Origin: Actinomycetota bacterium
GTDB lineage: Bacteria; Actinomycetota; Thermoleophilia; BMS3ABIN01
Assembly (NCBI GenBank): GCA_016235065.1
Contig: JACRMB010000003.1
Span: forward strand, 593,943-657,942
Direction of reading: 5' to 3'
DNA: 64,000 bases
A program made the position numbers and the translations under genes. The stretch's first letter is position 1; each line of letters begins with the position of its first letter. Shown in pieces: positions 35,200-43,045 of this stretch. Under the pieces are notes generated by a model. That model was not told the DNA's origin and searched no databases. It saw only the letters and a program-made list of their open reading frames with translations.

Positions 35200-35538
35200 G
35201 TGGCTGAAGACTCAAAAGAGATTTTCTGTCCAGTGATAGCGACAATGCGGCTTCTGGGCCAGAAATGGACGCTGGAGATAATCCGGGCCCTGATAGACGG
35301 CAAGATGCGCTTCAACGAGCTCTCACAGGCGCTGAATGGTCTTAATGCCCGCACGCTTAGCGCCCGATTGCGTGCCCTCGAGGCCGAGGGTATCGTCGAG
35401 CGGCGGCTGATCTCGTCGATTCCCCCCTGGGTGGAATACGAACTAACGCCCAAGGGCCAGGCGCTCAACTCGGTGATCGAGGGGATGGCCGCCTGGGGCC
35501 GTCAGTGGATGGAACCGCCAGACGCGAAGCGGCATTGA
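35200..35538 (+). CDS. HxlR-family winged-helix transcriptional regulator
   Basis: The 112-residue regulator starts at GTG. It has the HxlR core MRLLGQKWTLEIIRALIDGKMRFNELSQALNGLNARTLSARLRALEAEGIVERR, then the wing and ELTPKGQAL. A single Cys near residue 10 (IFCPV) matches the position of the redox-sensing Cys seen in HypR/QorR-type members. HxlR proteins respond to electrophiles, quinones, disulfide stress or formaldehyde. It lies divergent from the desulforedoxin gene with a palindrome between them, which suggests it controls that gene. The inducer is unknown. Confidence 0.9.
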   Translation: MAEDSKEIFCPVIATMRLLGQKWTLEIIRALIDGKMRFNELSQALNGLNARTLSARLRALEAEGIVERRLISSIPPWVEYELTPKGQALNSVIEGMAAWGRQWMEPPDAKRH

Positions 35539-35635
35539 CTATCTGCTGAAAATTCGCAGGATCGATGTGCGAATGAGCAAGCCTTTGGTTGTATTCCTGA
35601 CCATAAAAAATAGGTTTTAAGACACTCAAAATTAA

Positions 35636-35664
35636 TCGACAACCCGAGTTAATTGCGGTATTCT
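35636..35664 (+). promoter_or_regulatory. Promoter of the small lipoprotein gene
   Basis: A -35 TCGACA (35636-35641) and a -10 TATTCT (35659-35664) are separated by 17 bases, with a 7-bp hairpin (CCCATTA-ATC-TAATGGG) just downstream at the likely transcript start. Confidence 0.6.
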
Positions 35665-35710
35665 AAACTCCCATTAATCTAATGGGCGGGCAGTCAGGCG
35701 AGGGTATGTT

Positions 35711-36142
35711 ATGAAGCGTTTACCTGGTAGCGTTTCAGCGATAATGGCCCTTGCCCTGTTTTTCATTGGCGGCTGCAGTTCGAGCAATAGCTCGACGACC
35801 TCCAGCGTGATGCAGGGCTATTCGATCAGCAGTCAGAAACCAGCTGAAATTGAGACCGCAGCAGCCTCAACTCAGTCGACGCCTCAAGCTCCATCACCTT
35901 CCCGGACTCAGCCAGACACCTCTGAATCCAATAGCTATAAATGCGAAACCGATTGTTCGGGCCATGAAGAAGGCTATTTATGGGCGGCTGAACATCATTT
36001 GACTGACCCATACGAATGTGACGGCAACTCAAACTCATTCATAGAAGGTTGTCAGGCATTTGCCCTGGCGCAGGTGCCTGAGATCGAAGAGGGCGCTTAT
36101 CGGGATGACTCATTCCATGTCTATTATGAAGAAGGTAACTAA
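35711..36142 (+). CDS. Small lipoprotein with C-terminal Cys-rich motif
   Basis: The 143-residue precursor has a lipobox IGGC (Cys22) and a long Ser/Thr/Pro-rich tether up to about residue 75. The C-terminal part holds a compact motif: ETDCSGHEEGYLWAAEHHLTDPYECDG followed by SNSFIEGCQAFA. It has three or four Cys, a His and conserved Trp/Gly. A similar motif with C-x-GH-x2-GY-x-WA is known to me from small bacterial proteins of unknown function, but I cannot name the family. It may be disulfide-linked or metal-binding outside the cell. A GC-rich hairpin follows the gene. Confidence 0.75.
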   Translation: MKRLPGSVSAIMALALFFIGGCSSSNSSTTSSVMQGYSISSQKPAEIETAAASTQSTPQAPSPSRTQPDTSESNSYKCETDCSGHEEGYLWAAEHHLTDPYECDGNSNSFIEGCQAFALAQVPEIEEGAYRDDSFHVYYEEGN

Positions 36143-36144
36143 AA

Positions 36145-36173
36145 AACAGGCGGCCCCCTAGGGACCGCCTGTT
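36145..36173 (+). terminator. Terminator-like hairpin after the small lipoprotein gene
   Basis: AACAGGCGGCCCC pairs with GGGACCGCCTGTT (one mismatch) with a short CTA loop. It lies 3 nt after the stop. No strong T-run follows, so efficiency is uncertain. Confidence 0.65.
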
Positions 36174-36256
36174 GAGTAACGCTGTTTGCTGCTTCCTGCC
36201 GGCGACCTCATCGGCGACATTTCGCCGGTCTCTGCCGCAGGCTGCCACGCCAGCCG

Positions 36257-38911
36257 CTATGACCATCTATCTCCTACGAGCTCGTTGAAGCTGCTGCGAT
36301 ACAGCACCCGCTGGCTGACCAGGATGTTCTGGCCGCCGGTGGCGAGCAGCCTCACAGGGCCGCTGGTGAGCAGGTCAGGTGAGAACCACTCGGCATGGCC
36401 TCCGGCCGGGATTGTGAGCACCGTCTTCTGGACGCCACCTATGTAGATCTCGACGTTTGCTTCCGTCGCGCTGGTGTTGGTGACGCAGATCCAGTCTTCA
36501 CGCATGCCCCAGGCAGCATTGTTGTCATACCAGTTGAAGGCCGCAGTGGTTGCGATACTTCCGGTGTATGTTCCCTGGATCTCATCGAAGGAGTCCATGA
36601 AGAGCGCCCTGCGGCCGACAACCAGCGGTTGACCATTGGTGTCCTTCACTTTCACCGGTCCGTTGGTAAGCGTCACCGGAGAAGTCCACTCGGTATGGCC
36701 GCCTGCCGGAATGGCCAGGGTGTCAACCAGGGTGCCGCCCACAGTGATCTCGACGTTAGCCGCGGAAGCGCCAGTGTTGGCGATGATGATCCAGTCGCCA
36801 TTCATTCCCCATTCACTGTTGTTGTCGTACCAGGTGAACCAGGCTTCGGCGGCCAGCTTCGAAGCCGGTATGCCCATGACCTCGTTGAAGGTCTCCTTGT
36901 AGATGACCCGCTGGCTGACCAGCAGGGGCTGTGCATTGGTAGAGGCAACCTTGACCGGTCCGCTGTTCAGCGGTGTGGGCGAGTTCCATTCGGAATGGCC
37001 GCCGGCCGGTATCGTCATGGTGGTGACCAGCGAACCGCCTATATGAACCTCGACGTTCGCGGTGGCGCTACCCAGGTTGGTGACGCAGATCCAGTCACCC
37101 ATCATGCCCCACTCGGCGGTGTTGTCATACCACGGCATATGGTATTCGTCGTCGAGCTGGGTATACTCGACCGCCTTGACCTCGCTGAATGAGCCCTTGT
37201 AGAGCGCTCTCTGGCTCACGGCAAGTTCCTGGCCGTTGACCGAGGCCACTCTGACGGCGCCGTTTGTCAGCGGAGTCGGGGACATCCATTCCACATGGCC
37301 GCCTGCCGCTATCGAGCTGAAGGTGGCCACCGGGGTGGCGCCGTCGCTGATATCGCCCACGTATACGTTGACGCTGGCGCTGGCGGAGCCGTCCTTGTTG
37401 ACGATCGTTATCCAGTCGCCGTTCATGCCCCAGGCGGGATCGCTGTCGTACCAGGTGAAGTAGTAGTTCTTCGCAGCGGGCACATCGACTGTGATCGCGC
37501 CGCTCGTCAGTACTGTTGCAGTGTTGCAGAGATCCTTTGACGATATGTTCATGTTCGAGGTGAACGATGTGATGCCGCCGGGGATCAGGTATTTCACGGT
37601 CACGCTGCCGCTCTCTGTGGCGGCTATGTTCCCGACCGTTGCCGGCAGCGCTGTGTTAGTCGTGACCCCGTTGCTGTTCGCGGCTCCAGACACGTTGACG
37701 GTGTTTACATGGATTGAGCCGGCGTTGCTGACGTTATAGTCGACCGAGAGCAATCTGGCAGCCTGGTCGGCAGGGCTGGCCCAGTAGGCCGCTGTTTTCG
37801 TGGTATTGAGTGACGGTGTGCCACAGTAATCGCTCTTTGTGAGCAGCTGCGTACCGCAGGAGACGCCTGCAGTGCCCTCGTCCAGGATGGTCCCGACGAG
37901 GACAGGAGCTGTCTTGGTGCCGGTGCCGCCGCTGACGCCACCGATGTCGTAGACGAGCAGGATACCGGAGTTACCGGTAGTGCCGCCGGTGCCGCCGAAG
38001 CGGGAGTGGGCATACAGAAAGCCGTTCCCGGTTACCTTGACATCGTGCGGCTGGCTGGGATTGCCGGTCATCAGGTGGTTGACGACCGTCATGGTCGTCA
38101 GGTCGATGATGTCGATGTAGCCGTCATTCGCAGCGTTCTTGCCGGCGGCCACATAGGCGATGTTATCGGCCTTGGCCACGTCCAGCATGTGCAGGACGGT
38201 AGCGGAGACAGCTGAATTACCCAGCGCCGGCGTGCCGCTGCTGAGGTTGGTGACCTCGGTGGTCTTCTTGGCGGTCATCGCCGCCGCATATGCCACCGAA
38301 CCGCCAGTGTTCCAGCCGATTCCGCAGGTGGCGCCGTTGTCCACGCCCGCGGTGTTATCGACGAACCTTCCGGTGAAGCCGGTCGTGGTATCCAGCTCGT
38401 AAAGGCCGCCATTGGTGACCCCGGTCGACATGCTGGTTACCCAGATCACGCCAGAGGTGGGGTCGTTAAGATTCCATTCCAGGCCACAGGCGCCCGAGGT
38501 CAGCGCGTATACGTCGGCGCTGGCTCCGTCGAATGCATCGACCTGGGACATGGTGCCGAGGTCGAACTTGGTGACCCGGGTCATGCCGTTCGCCAGGCTG
38601 TTGTTGCTGTTGTAGAGGTAGCGGCCGGTACTGTCGACGAGCACGCCGTGGTTGTTGGCGAGGCCGTCGAGCGGGTCGCTGGTACTGTTCTCGTAGATCG
38701 TGTTGACGACAGCCAGCGAGTTGACGTCGACCACCTTGATATTGCCGGTGCCGTTGACGCCACCAAGCCCACCGTTGCCGATCAGCACCAGGTCGTTACT
38801 GAGGCCCGGATCGGGAGGCACCGCAGCCGAGACCCCGATCCCGACGGCGAGCACGAGCACTACGACGACTGGTAGAGCTGTCATGAAGATGACCTTCATT
38901 CTTCCATTCAT
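36257..38911 (-). CDS. Large secreted protein: beta-propeller and four WYDNN-WGM repeats
   Basis: The 884-residue protein starts with a signal peptide (hydrophobic VIFMTALPVVVVLVLAVGIGV). Residues roughly 35-420 look like a propeller of YVTN-like blades (GNIKVVDVNSLAVVNTI, DGYIDIIDLTTMTVVNHL). From about 490 to the end there are four repeats of about 95-100 residues. Each opens with a W-Y-D core (FTWYDSDPAWGMNGDWI, PWYDNTAEWGMMGDWI, TWYDNNSEWGMNGDWI, NWYDNNAAWGMREDWI), then a beta-sandwich with IPAGGH-x-EW-x-SP, ending VSQRVLY or similar with a FNE turn. The repeats resemble cell-surface modules of related Actinomycetota. Function unknown; adhesion or matrix binding is plausible. No sortase motif is seen. 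Confidence 0.85.
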   Translation of the reverse strand: MNGRMKVIFMTALPVVVVLVLAVGIGVSAAVPPDPGLSNDLVLIGNGGLGGVNGTGNIKVVDVNSLAVVNTIYENSTSDPLDGLANNHGVLVDSTGRYLYNSNNSLANGMTRVTKFDLGTMSQVDAFDGASADVYALTSGACGLEWNLNDPTSGVIWVTSMSTGVTNGGLYELDTTTGFTGRFVDNTAGVDNGATCGIGWNTGGSVAYAAAMTAKKTTEVTNLSSGTPALGNSAVSATVLHMLDVAKADNIAYVAAGKNAANDGYIDIIDLTTMTVVNHLMTGNPSQPHDVKVTGNGFLYAHSRFGGTGGTTGNSGILLVYDIGGVSGGTGTKTAPVLVGTILDEGTAGVSCGTQLLTKSDYCGTPSLNTTKTAAYWASPADQAARLLSVDYNVSNAGSIHVNTVNVSGAANSNGVTTNTALPATVGNIAATESGSVTVKYLIPGGITSFTSNMNISSKDLCNTATVLTSGAITVDVPAAKNYYFTWYDSDPAWGMNGDWITIVNKDGSASASVNVYVGDISDGATPVATFSSIAAGGHVEWMSPTPLTNGAVRVASVNGQELAVSQRALYKGSFSEVKAVEYTQLDDEYHMPWYDNTAEWGMMGDWICVTNLGSATANVEVHIGGSLVTTMTIPAGGHSEWNSPTPLNSGPVKVASTNAQPLLVSQRVIYKETFNEVMGIPASKLAAEAWFTWYDNNSEWGMNGDWIIIANTGASAANVEITVGGTLVDTLAIPAGGHTEWTSPVTLTNGPVKVKDTNGQPLVVGRRALFMDSFDEIQGTYTGSIATTAAFNWYDNNAAWGMREDWICVTNTSATEANVEIYIGGVQKTVLTIPAGGHAEWFSPDLLTSGPVRLLATGGQNILVSQRVLYRSSFNELVGDRWS

Positions 38912-39176
38912 TTTTCCAACGCCTTTCCCTAGTTAAAAGGTTTGATAGACAGTAAGGATTGATAGGAAATTTTTGCAGACAGATCCAAGTTCCACGCAAG
39001 GAGCGAATAGTGCTGGGGAGTGCTCTCATATCGGCAGATCCGGGATTTACTTGAGATAGCAGGGGCGTTTGACCGGGAAAGTGGAGGTCCGGCGGCGAAT
39101 ACTTCATGAACCGCTGCTTGCCATCTCCTGCCACTCAATCTTCCCGCCAGGGGTTGCAGGTGATTAAATAGGAGCC

Positions 39177-40160
39177 ATGCTGGATCCAGGCATCGACAGG
39201 CGGCAACGCTACATCTCATTTGGCGCCCTGGCGGCACTGATCGTCGGTGTCTTAGTCGTGCTGGCGCTGGCGTGGGCTGGCCGCAGTGGAGATGGCGGTG
39301 TCGAAACGGGAATCGCTAAAAAAAGCCGCAGTGAATGGGGCAGACTGGTGCCGGTCGGGCAGGGTACGTCAGCAGGCGGCCCGAGTTCGCTATCCCAGGC
39401 GCAGGGCGCAATCCAGAAAGCAGGCGTCAGGCAGGTAGCCGCTGTCCGTGCGGTGCTGCGTCACCGGGTCGCAGCCGGGAATGCCACAGCGACCACCTCG
39501 GCTACAGGCCGGCTTGCCGGCCGCGTGATCTGCATAGATCCAGGCCACGCTTCTAATACCAACTCAGGTACCGAGCCGATCGGGCCGGGCGCCACTGAAA
39601 CCAAGACGACTGAGCCAGGTGGCACCAGCGGCGTGGTCTCGGGTGTTCCGGAGCATGTAGTGACCCTGGCCATCGCAAAACAGTTGAAGCAAAAGCTGGA
39701 GGCCGAAGGGGCCCGGGTGGTCATGGTCAGGGAGGGAGATACATTCGACGGCCTGGCACGGGACCGCCCGCTCATCGCCAACCAGTCCGGAGCAGGGCTT
39801 TTCGTCCGCATCCATTGTGACGGCTCCACCGATCCTGCCGCGAGAGGCGCCAGTACGATCTATCCGGCTTCGATACCAGGCTGGACCGACGACATCGCCA
39901 TGGAGAGCAGCCGAGCGGCAAAGTCGATCCAGGCAGCCCTGATATCGGGACTGGGTGTGCCAGACCTGGGCACGGTCGAGCGCAGCGACATGCTGGGATT
40001 CAACTGGTCAGACGTTCCGGCGATCCTGGCCGAGGTGGGCTTCATGACCAATGCCGCCGAGGACCAGCGGCTGGTCTCCCCTGAATATCAGCTTCAGATT
40101 GCCGAGGCGCTGGCCGCCGGGATCGAGGATTATTTTTCTTCAGGGCAGGAAGGCTCCTAG
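39177..40160 (+). CDS. N-acetylmuramoyl-L-alanine amidase (Amidase_3)
   Basis: The 327-residue protein has an uncleaved N-terminal transmembrane anchor (SFGALAALIVGVLVVLALAW) and a low-complexity linker. The catalytic domain starts near 117 with ICIDPGHAS (first zinc His). A second ligand Glu lies in VPEHVV, the third zinc His in RIHCDG, and the catalytic Glu in AILAEVGFMTN. It cleaves the bond between MurNAc and the stem peptide. The insertion after the first His (SGTEPIGPGATETKTTEPGGTSGV) is larger than in AmiA/CwlC-type enzymes. It is divergent from the surface-protein gene and precedes a kinase cluster. Confidence 0.92.
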   Translation: MLDPGIDRRQRYISFGALAALIVGVLVVLALAWAGRSGDGGVETGIAKKSRSEWGRLVPVGQGTSAGGPSSLSQAQGAIQKAGVRQVAAVRAVLRHRVAAGNATATTSATGRLAGRVICIDPGHASNTNSGTEPIGPGATETKTTEPGGTSGVVSGVPEHVVTLAIAKQLKQKLEAEGARVVMVREGDTFDGLARDRPLIANQSGAGLFVRIHCDGSTDPAARGASTIYPASIPGWTDDIAMESSRAAKSIQAALISGLGVPDLGTVERSDMLGFNWSDVPAILAEVGFMTNAAEDQRLVSPEYQLQIAEALAAGIEDYFSSGQEGS

Positions 40161-40293
40161 GGTCTAGCGAAGAGACGCTAAGGTTTTGCGACTTAAAAGC
40201 AGATAATCGGGGAATAAAAATCTCAGCTCGCCTCCGGGGGAGGCCGCTTGCCTGCCCACTGAGCTGTTCACCTGCGACCAAACGGGGAAGAAC

Positions 40294-42555
40294 TTGTCAC
40301 CAGCAAGGAATAACATCAACAAACCAGGTACGCGAGGCAAGCCGGCTGAAGAGCCTGCATGGAAGAAGAACCTCTTCGAACTGATCCTGGCGAACACCGA
40401 CGACGGTGTCAGCGTCCAGGACCGCAACATGAGGATCATCTACGCAAACAACGCCCACAAGCGCATGTTCGGCGACGACCTGGAGGGCCGCTACTGCTAC
40501 CAGGTCTACGAGAGAAGGCCGCGGCTGTGTCCGGACTGCCCCGTGGACATGGCTTACAAGACCGGAAATCCTTTTCGGACTACTCACTACGGTTACGACA
40601 AGAACGGAAAGAAGATCGCCGCCGAGATAATCGCGACTCCTGTAGTCGACGAGCATGGGGAGATCGTGGCGGGAGTAGAAGTAGTGCGTTTTGTGACGGA
40701 TCAGATAAAGGTCCAGAACGAACTCATCGAGAAAAGCCACCGGCTCGAGAAACTGACGCAGGTTGCAAGGGAGATCTCATCGGGCCTGGAGATGGACGTG
40801 GTCCTGGGCCAGGTGGTCCGGAACGCCGTCGAGCTCTCCGGGGCTGATGCTGGCGCGGTCAGCGTGATCGACGAGGGCAGCAATCGTGTCTCGATAAGGA
40901 GCAGTTACAATTATCCGGAAGAGCTGGAGTCAATGGAATTCAGTGCCGACGACGGTGTCTTCGGTGCGATCATGGAATCGGGCGAAGCTCTGGTGTTGAA
41001 GGACTACCATGAGCATCCGGCACACATCAAGGAATTTGCCAGTGTCTTTGAAAGGCTGGGCATACACAGTCTCATGCTGGTTCCCATGATCGTAGGTAAA
41101 AAGCCGATCGGGGCCCTGGGGCTGTTCATGAAGGCGCCAAACAAGGCTTTTTCCGAAGAGGCGCTTGAGACAACAACCGCGATCGCGAACCAGGCGGCAG
41201 TCGCTATCCAGAATGCCCATCTTTACGAGGAGACCTGCAACGGCCTGAAGGTCCAGCAGGAGCTCAACAAGATCGCCATCAGCGTCACATCGGGACTCGA
41301 CCTGGGGAAAGTGCTCCAGGAGGTGGCGAGACGGGCGTCTGAGATCGTGAATGCCGATGCCACCATGATCGCCCTGATGGACGAGGAGAGCGGTGTGATC
41401 AGGTTCCCGTACGCGCACAATCTGCCGGTCGGTTTATGTGAGGCCACTTCGAAAGCCGGCGAGGGAGTAGCTGGTTCAGTCATTAAAACCTGCGAGCCAC
41501 GCATCGATAACGAATACCAGTCTCTGGAGTTGAGGCGCCAGGACTTCGCCAATGTCGGCATAACAGCAATAGCGACGGTACCTCTCATGATCGCTGACCG
41601 CTGCGTCGGCGCCATCGGCGTCATGGACAAAGGCAGCGGGCGGAAATTCTCCAAGGATGACATCAACGTCCTGACGATAATCTCGCGGCAGGCTGCGGTC
41701 GCGGTTGAGAACGCCCGCCTGTACAGCGAGTTGGCCCGCTCGGCGCAGAAGCTCGAACTGAGGGTCAAGGACCGCACCGAAGCCCTGTCACGGATGTATC
41801 AGGAGAGCGAGCGCAAATCCCGAGACCTTGAGGAAGCCAACCTCAAGCTTCGTGAGGTAGACCGCATGAAGTCCGAGTTCCTGGCCAACATGAGCCACGA
41901 GCTGCGGACGCCGCTCAACTCGATCATAGGTTTCAGCAAGCTGATCCTGGACGGGCTTGACGGTGAGATCAACGAGGAGCAGAAAAAAGACCTGGCGATC
42001 GTCCACACAAACGGCCTCGAGCTGCTGCGGCTGATCGACGACCTCCTGAACCTCGCCAGGATCGAAGCCGGCCGCATCAACCTGATCCTGCAGCCGGCTC
42101 AGCCTGGAGATGTTGCCGAGGAAGCCGTGCTGGGCGCGCGGTCGATGGCCAGGGACAAAGGCCTGGAGCTCGAATATTCCGCTCCGGCAGAGCTGAAGAC
42201 CGTGGTCATGGATGCAGGGAAAGTACGCCAGGTCCTGCTCAACCTGATCGGCAACGCCATCAAGTTCACCGACAAGGGAAAGGTAGAAGTCAACCTGGAA
42301 CAGACACCCGACGTGACAGTTTTTTCCGTGAAGGATACGGGGAGCGGCATCAGCGAAGAAGAGGCAGGGATGATCTTCGACAGATTCCATCAGACGAACC
42401 CGGGCCTGGCGGGAACCGCAGGTATCGGACTCGGATTGACCATCAGCAAAAGGTTTGTTGACATGCACCGGGGCAGCATCCAGGTTACGAGTGAACCCGG
42501 AAAGGGAAGTGTATTCTCATTCACTATTCCGCATGACCTTTCAGTCTCAAACTGA
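40294..42555 (+). CDS. Sensor histidine kinase, PAS-GAF-GAF-HisKA
   Basis: The 753-residue kinase starts at a TTG with GGGGAAG upstream. Its PAS domain at about 25-120 carries a Cys-rich segment ERRPRLCPDCPVDMAYK, seen in a class of bacterial PAS domains. Two GAF domains span about 155-310 and 330-480. A coiled coil leads to HisKA with the phospho-His535 in LANMSHELRTPLNSIIGFSKL, then HATPase_c (NLIGNAIKFTDKG, GSGISEEEAGMIFDRF, GIGLGLTISKRFVDMH). It has no membrane helix. It is followed by a receiver-only regulator and a double-receiver HD-GYP protein, a possible phosphorelay. Confidence 0.93.
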   Translation: MSPARNNINKPGTRGKPAEEPAWKKNLFELILANTDDGVSVQDRNMRIIYANNAHKRMFGDDLEGRYCYQVYERRPRLCPDCPVDMAYKTGNPFRTTHYGYDKNGKKIAAEIIATPVVDEHGEIVAGVEVVRFVTDQIKVQNELIEKSHRLEKLTQVAREISSGLEMDVVLGQVVRNAVELSGADAGAVSVIDEGSNRVSIRSSYNYPEELESMEFSADDGVFGAIMESGEALVLKDYHEHPAHIKEFASVFERLGIHSLMLVPMIVGKKPIGALGLFMKAPNKAFSEEALETTTAIANQAAVAIQNAHLYEETCNGLKVQQELNKIAISVTSGLDLGKVLQEVARRASEIVNADATMIALMDEESGVIRFPYAHNLPVGLCEATSKAGEGVAGSVIKTCEPRIDNEYQSLELRRQDFANVGITAIATVPLMIADRCVGAIGVMDKGSGRKFSKDDINVLTIISRQAAVAVENARLYSELARSAQKLELRVKDRTEALSRMYQESERKSRDLEEANLKLREVDRMKSEFLANMSHELRTPLNSIIGFSKLILDGLDGEINEEQKKDLAIVHTNGLELLRLIDDLLNLARIEAGRINLILQPAQPGDVAEEAVLGARSMARDKGLELEYSAPAELKTVVMDAGKVRQVLLNLIGNAIKFTDKGKVEVNLEQTPDVTVFSVKDTGSGISEEEAGMIFDRFHQTNPGLAGTAGIGLGLTISKRFVDMHRGSIQVTSEPGKGSVFSFTIPHDLSVSN

Positions 42556-42587
42556 ACCAGAAGATCCATAAAGTAGGGGAGCGGCAA

Positions 42588-42986
42588 ATGGCAGAGAACA
42601 GCAAATGTGTCCTGGTTGTGGATGACAACGGGGACGTACGGCGCCTGGTAAAGAAGGTGCTGCAGATGTCTGGTTACGAAGTCTGTGAAGCGACCAGCGG
42701 CGACGAAGCCCTGGCGGCGGTTGAGAACGCGATTCCCGATCTGATCCTGATGGATATCCGCCTGCCGGGCCAGTTCAACGGCCTGGAGACCACCAGCAGG
42801 CTCAAGGATGACGCCCGGATGCAGAGGGTGCCGATCGTGGCTCTGACCGCGAGCGTGCTCGAGCGCGACCGGCGCCAGGCGCTGGCAGCGGGTTGTAGCG
42901 GATTTATTTCCAAGCCGATCGATATTTCCAGCCTGCCTGAACTGGTCGGGAAATTCATCGATCGCGGCGCGATGGCCCCAAGGTAG
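42588..42986 (+). CDS. Single-domain response regulator
   Basis: The 132-residue CheY-like receiver has the acidic pocket VLVVDDNGD, the phosphoacceptor Asp56 in LILMDIRLPG, ALTASVL and Lys in ISKPID. There is no output domain, so it probably acts as a phosphate carrier or by protein contact. It lies 32 nt after the kinase gene and 59 nt before the HD-GYP regulator on the same strand, which fits a three-component unit. Confidence 0.94.
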   Translation: MAENSKCVLVVDDNGDVRRLVKKVLQMSGYEVCEATSGDEALAAVENAIPDLILMDIRLPGQFNGLETTSRLKDDARMQRVPIVALTASVLERDRRQALAAGCSGFISKPIDISSLPELVGKFIDRGAMAPR

Positions 42987-43045
42987 GACTTGAGCTGACC
43001 GGATTATGCAACCGGGTGTTACCGGAGAAATGGAGAAACGATTAA

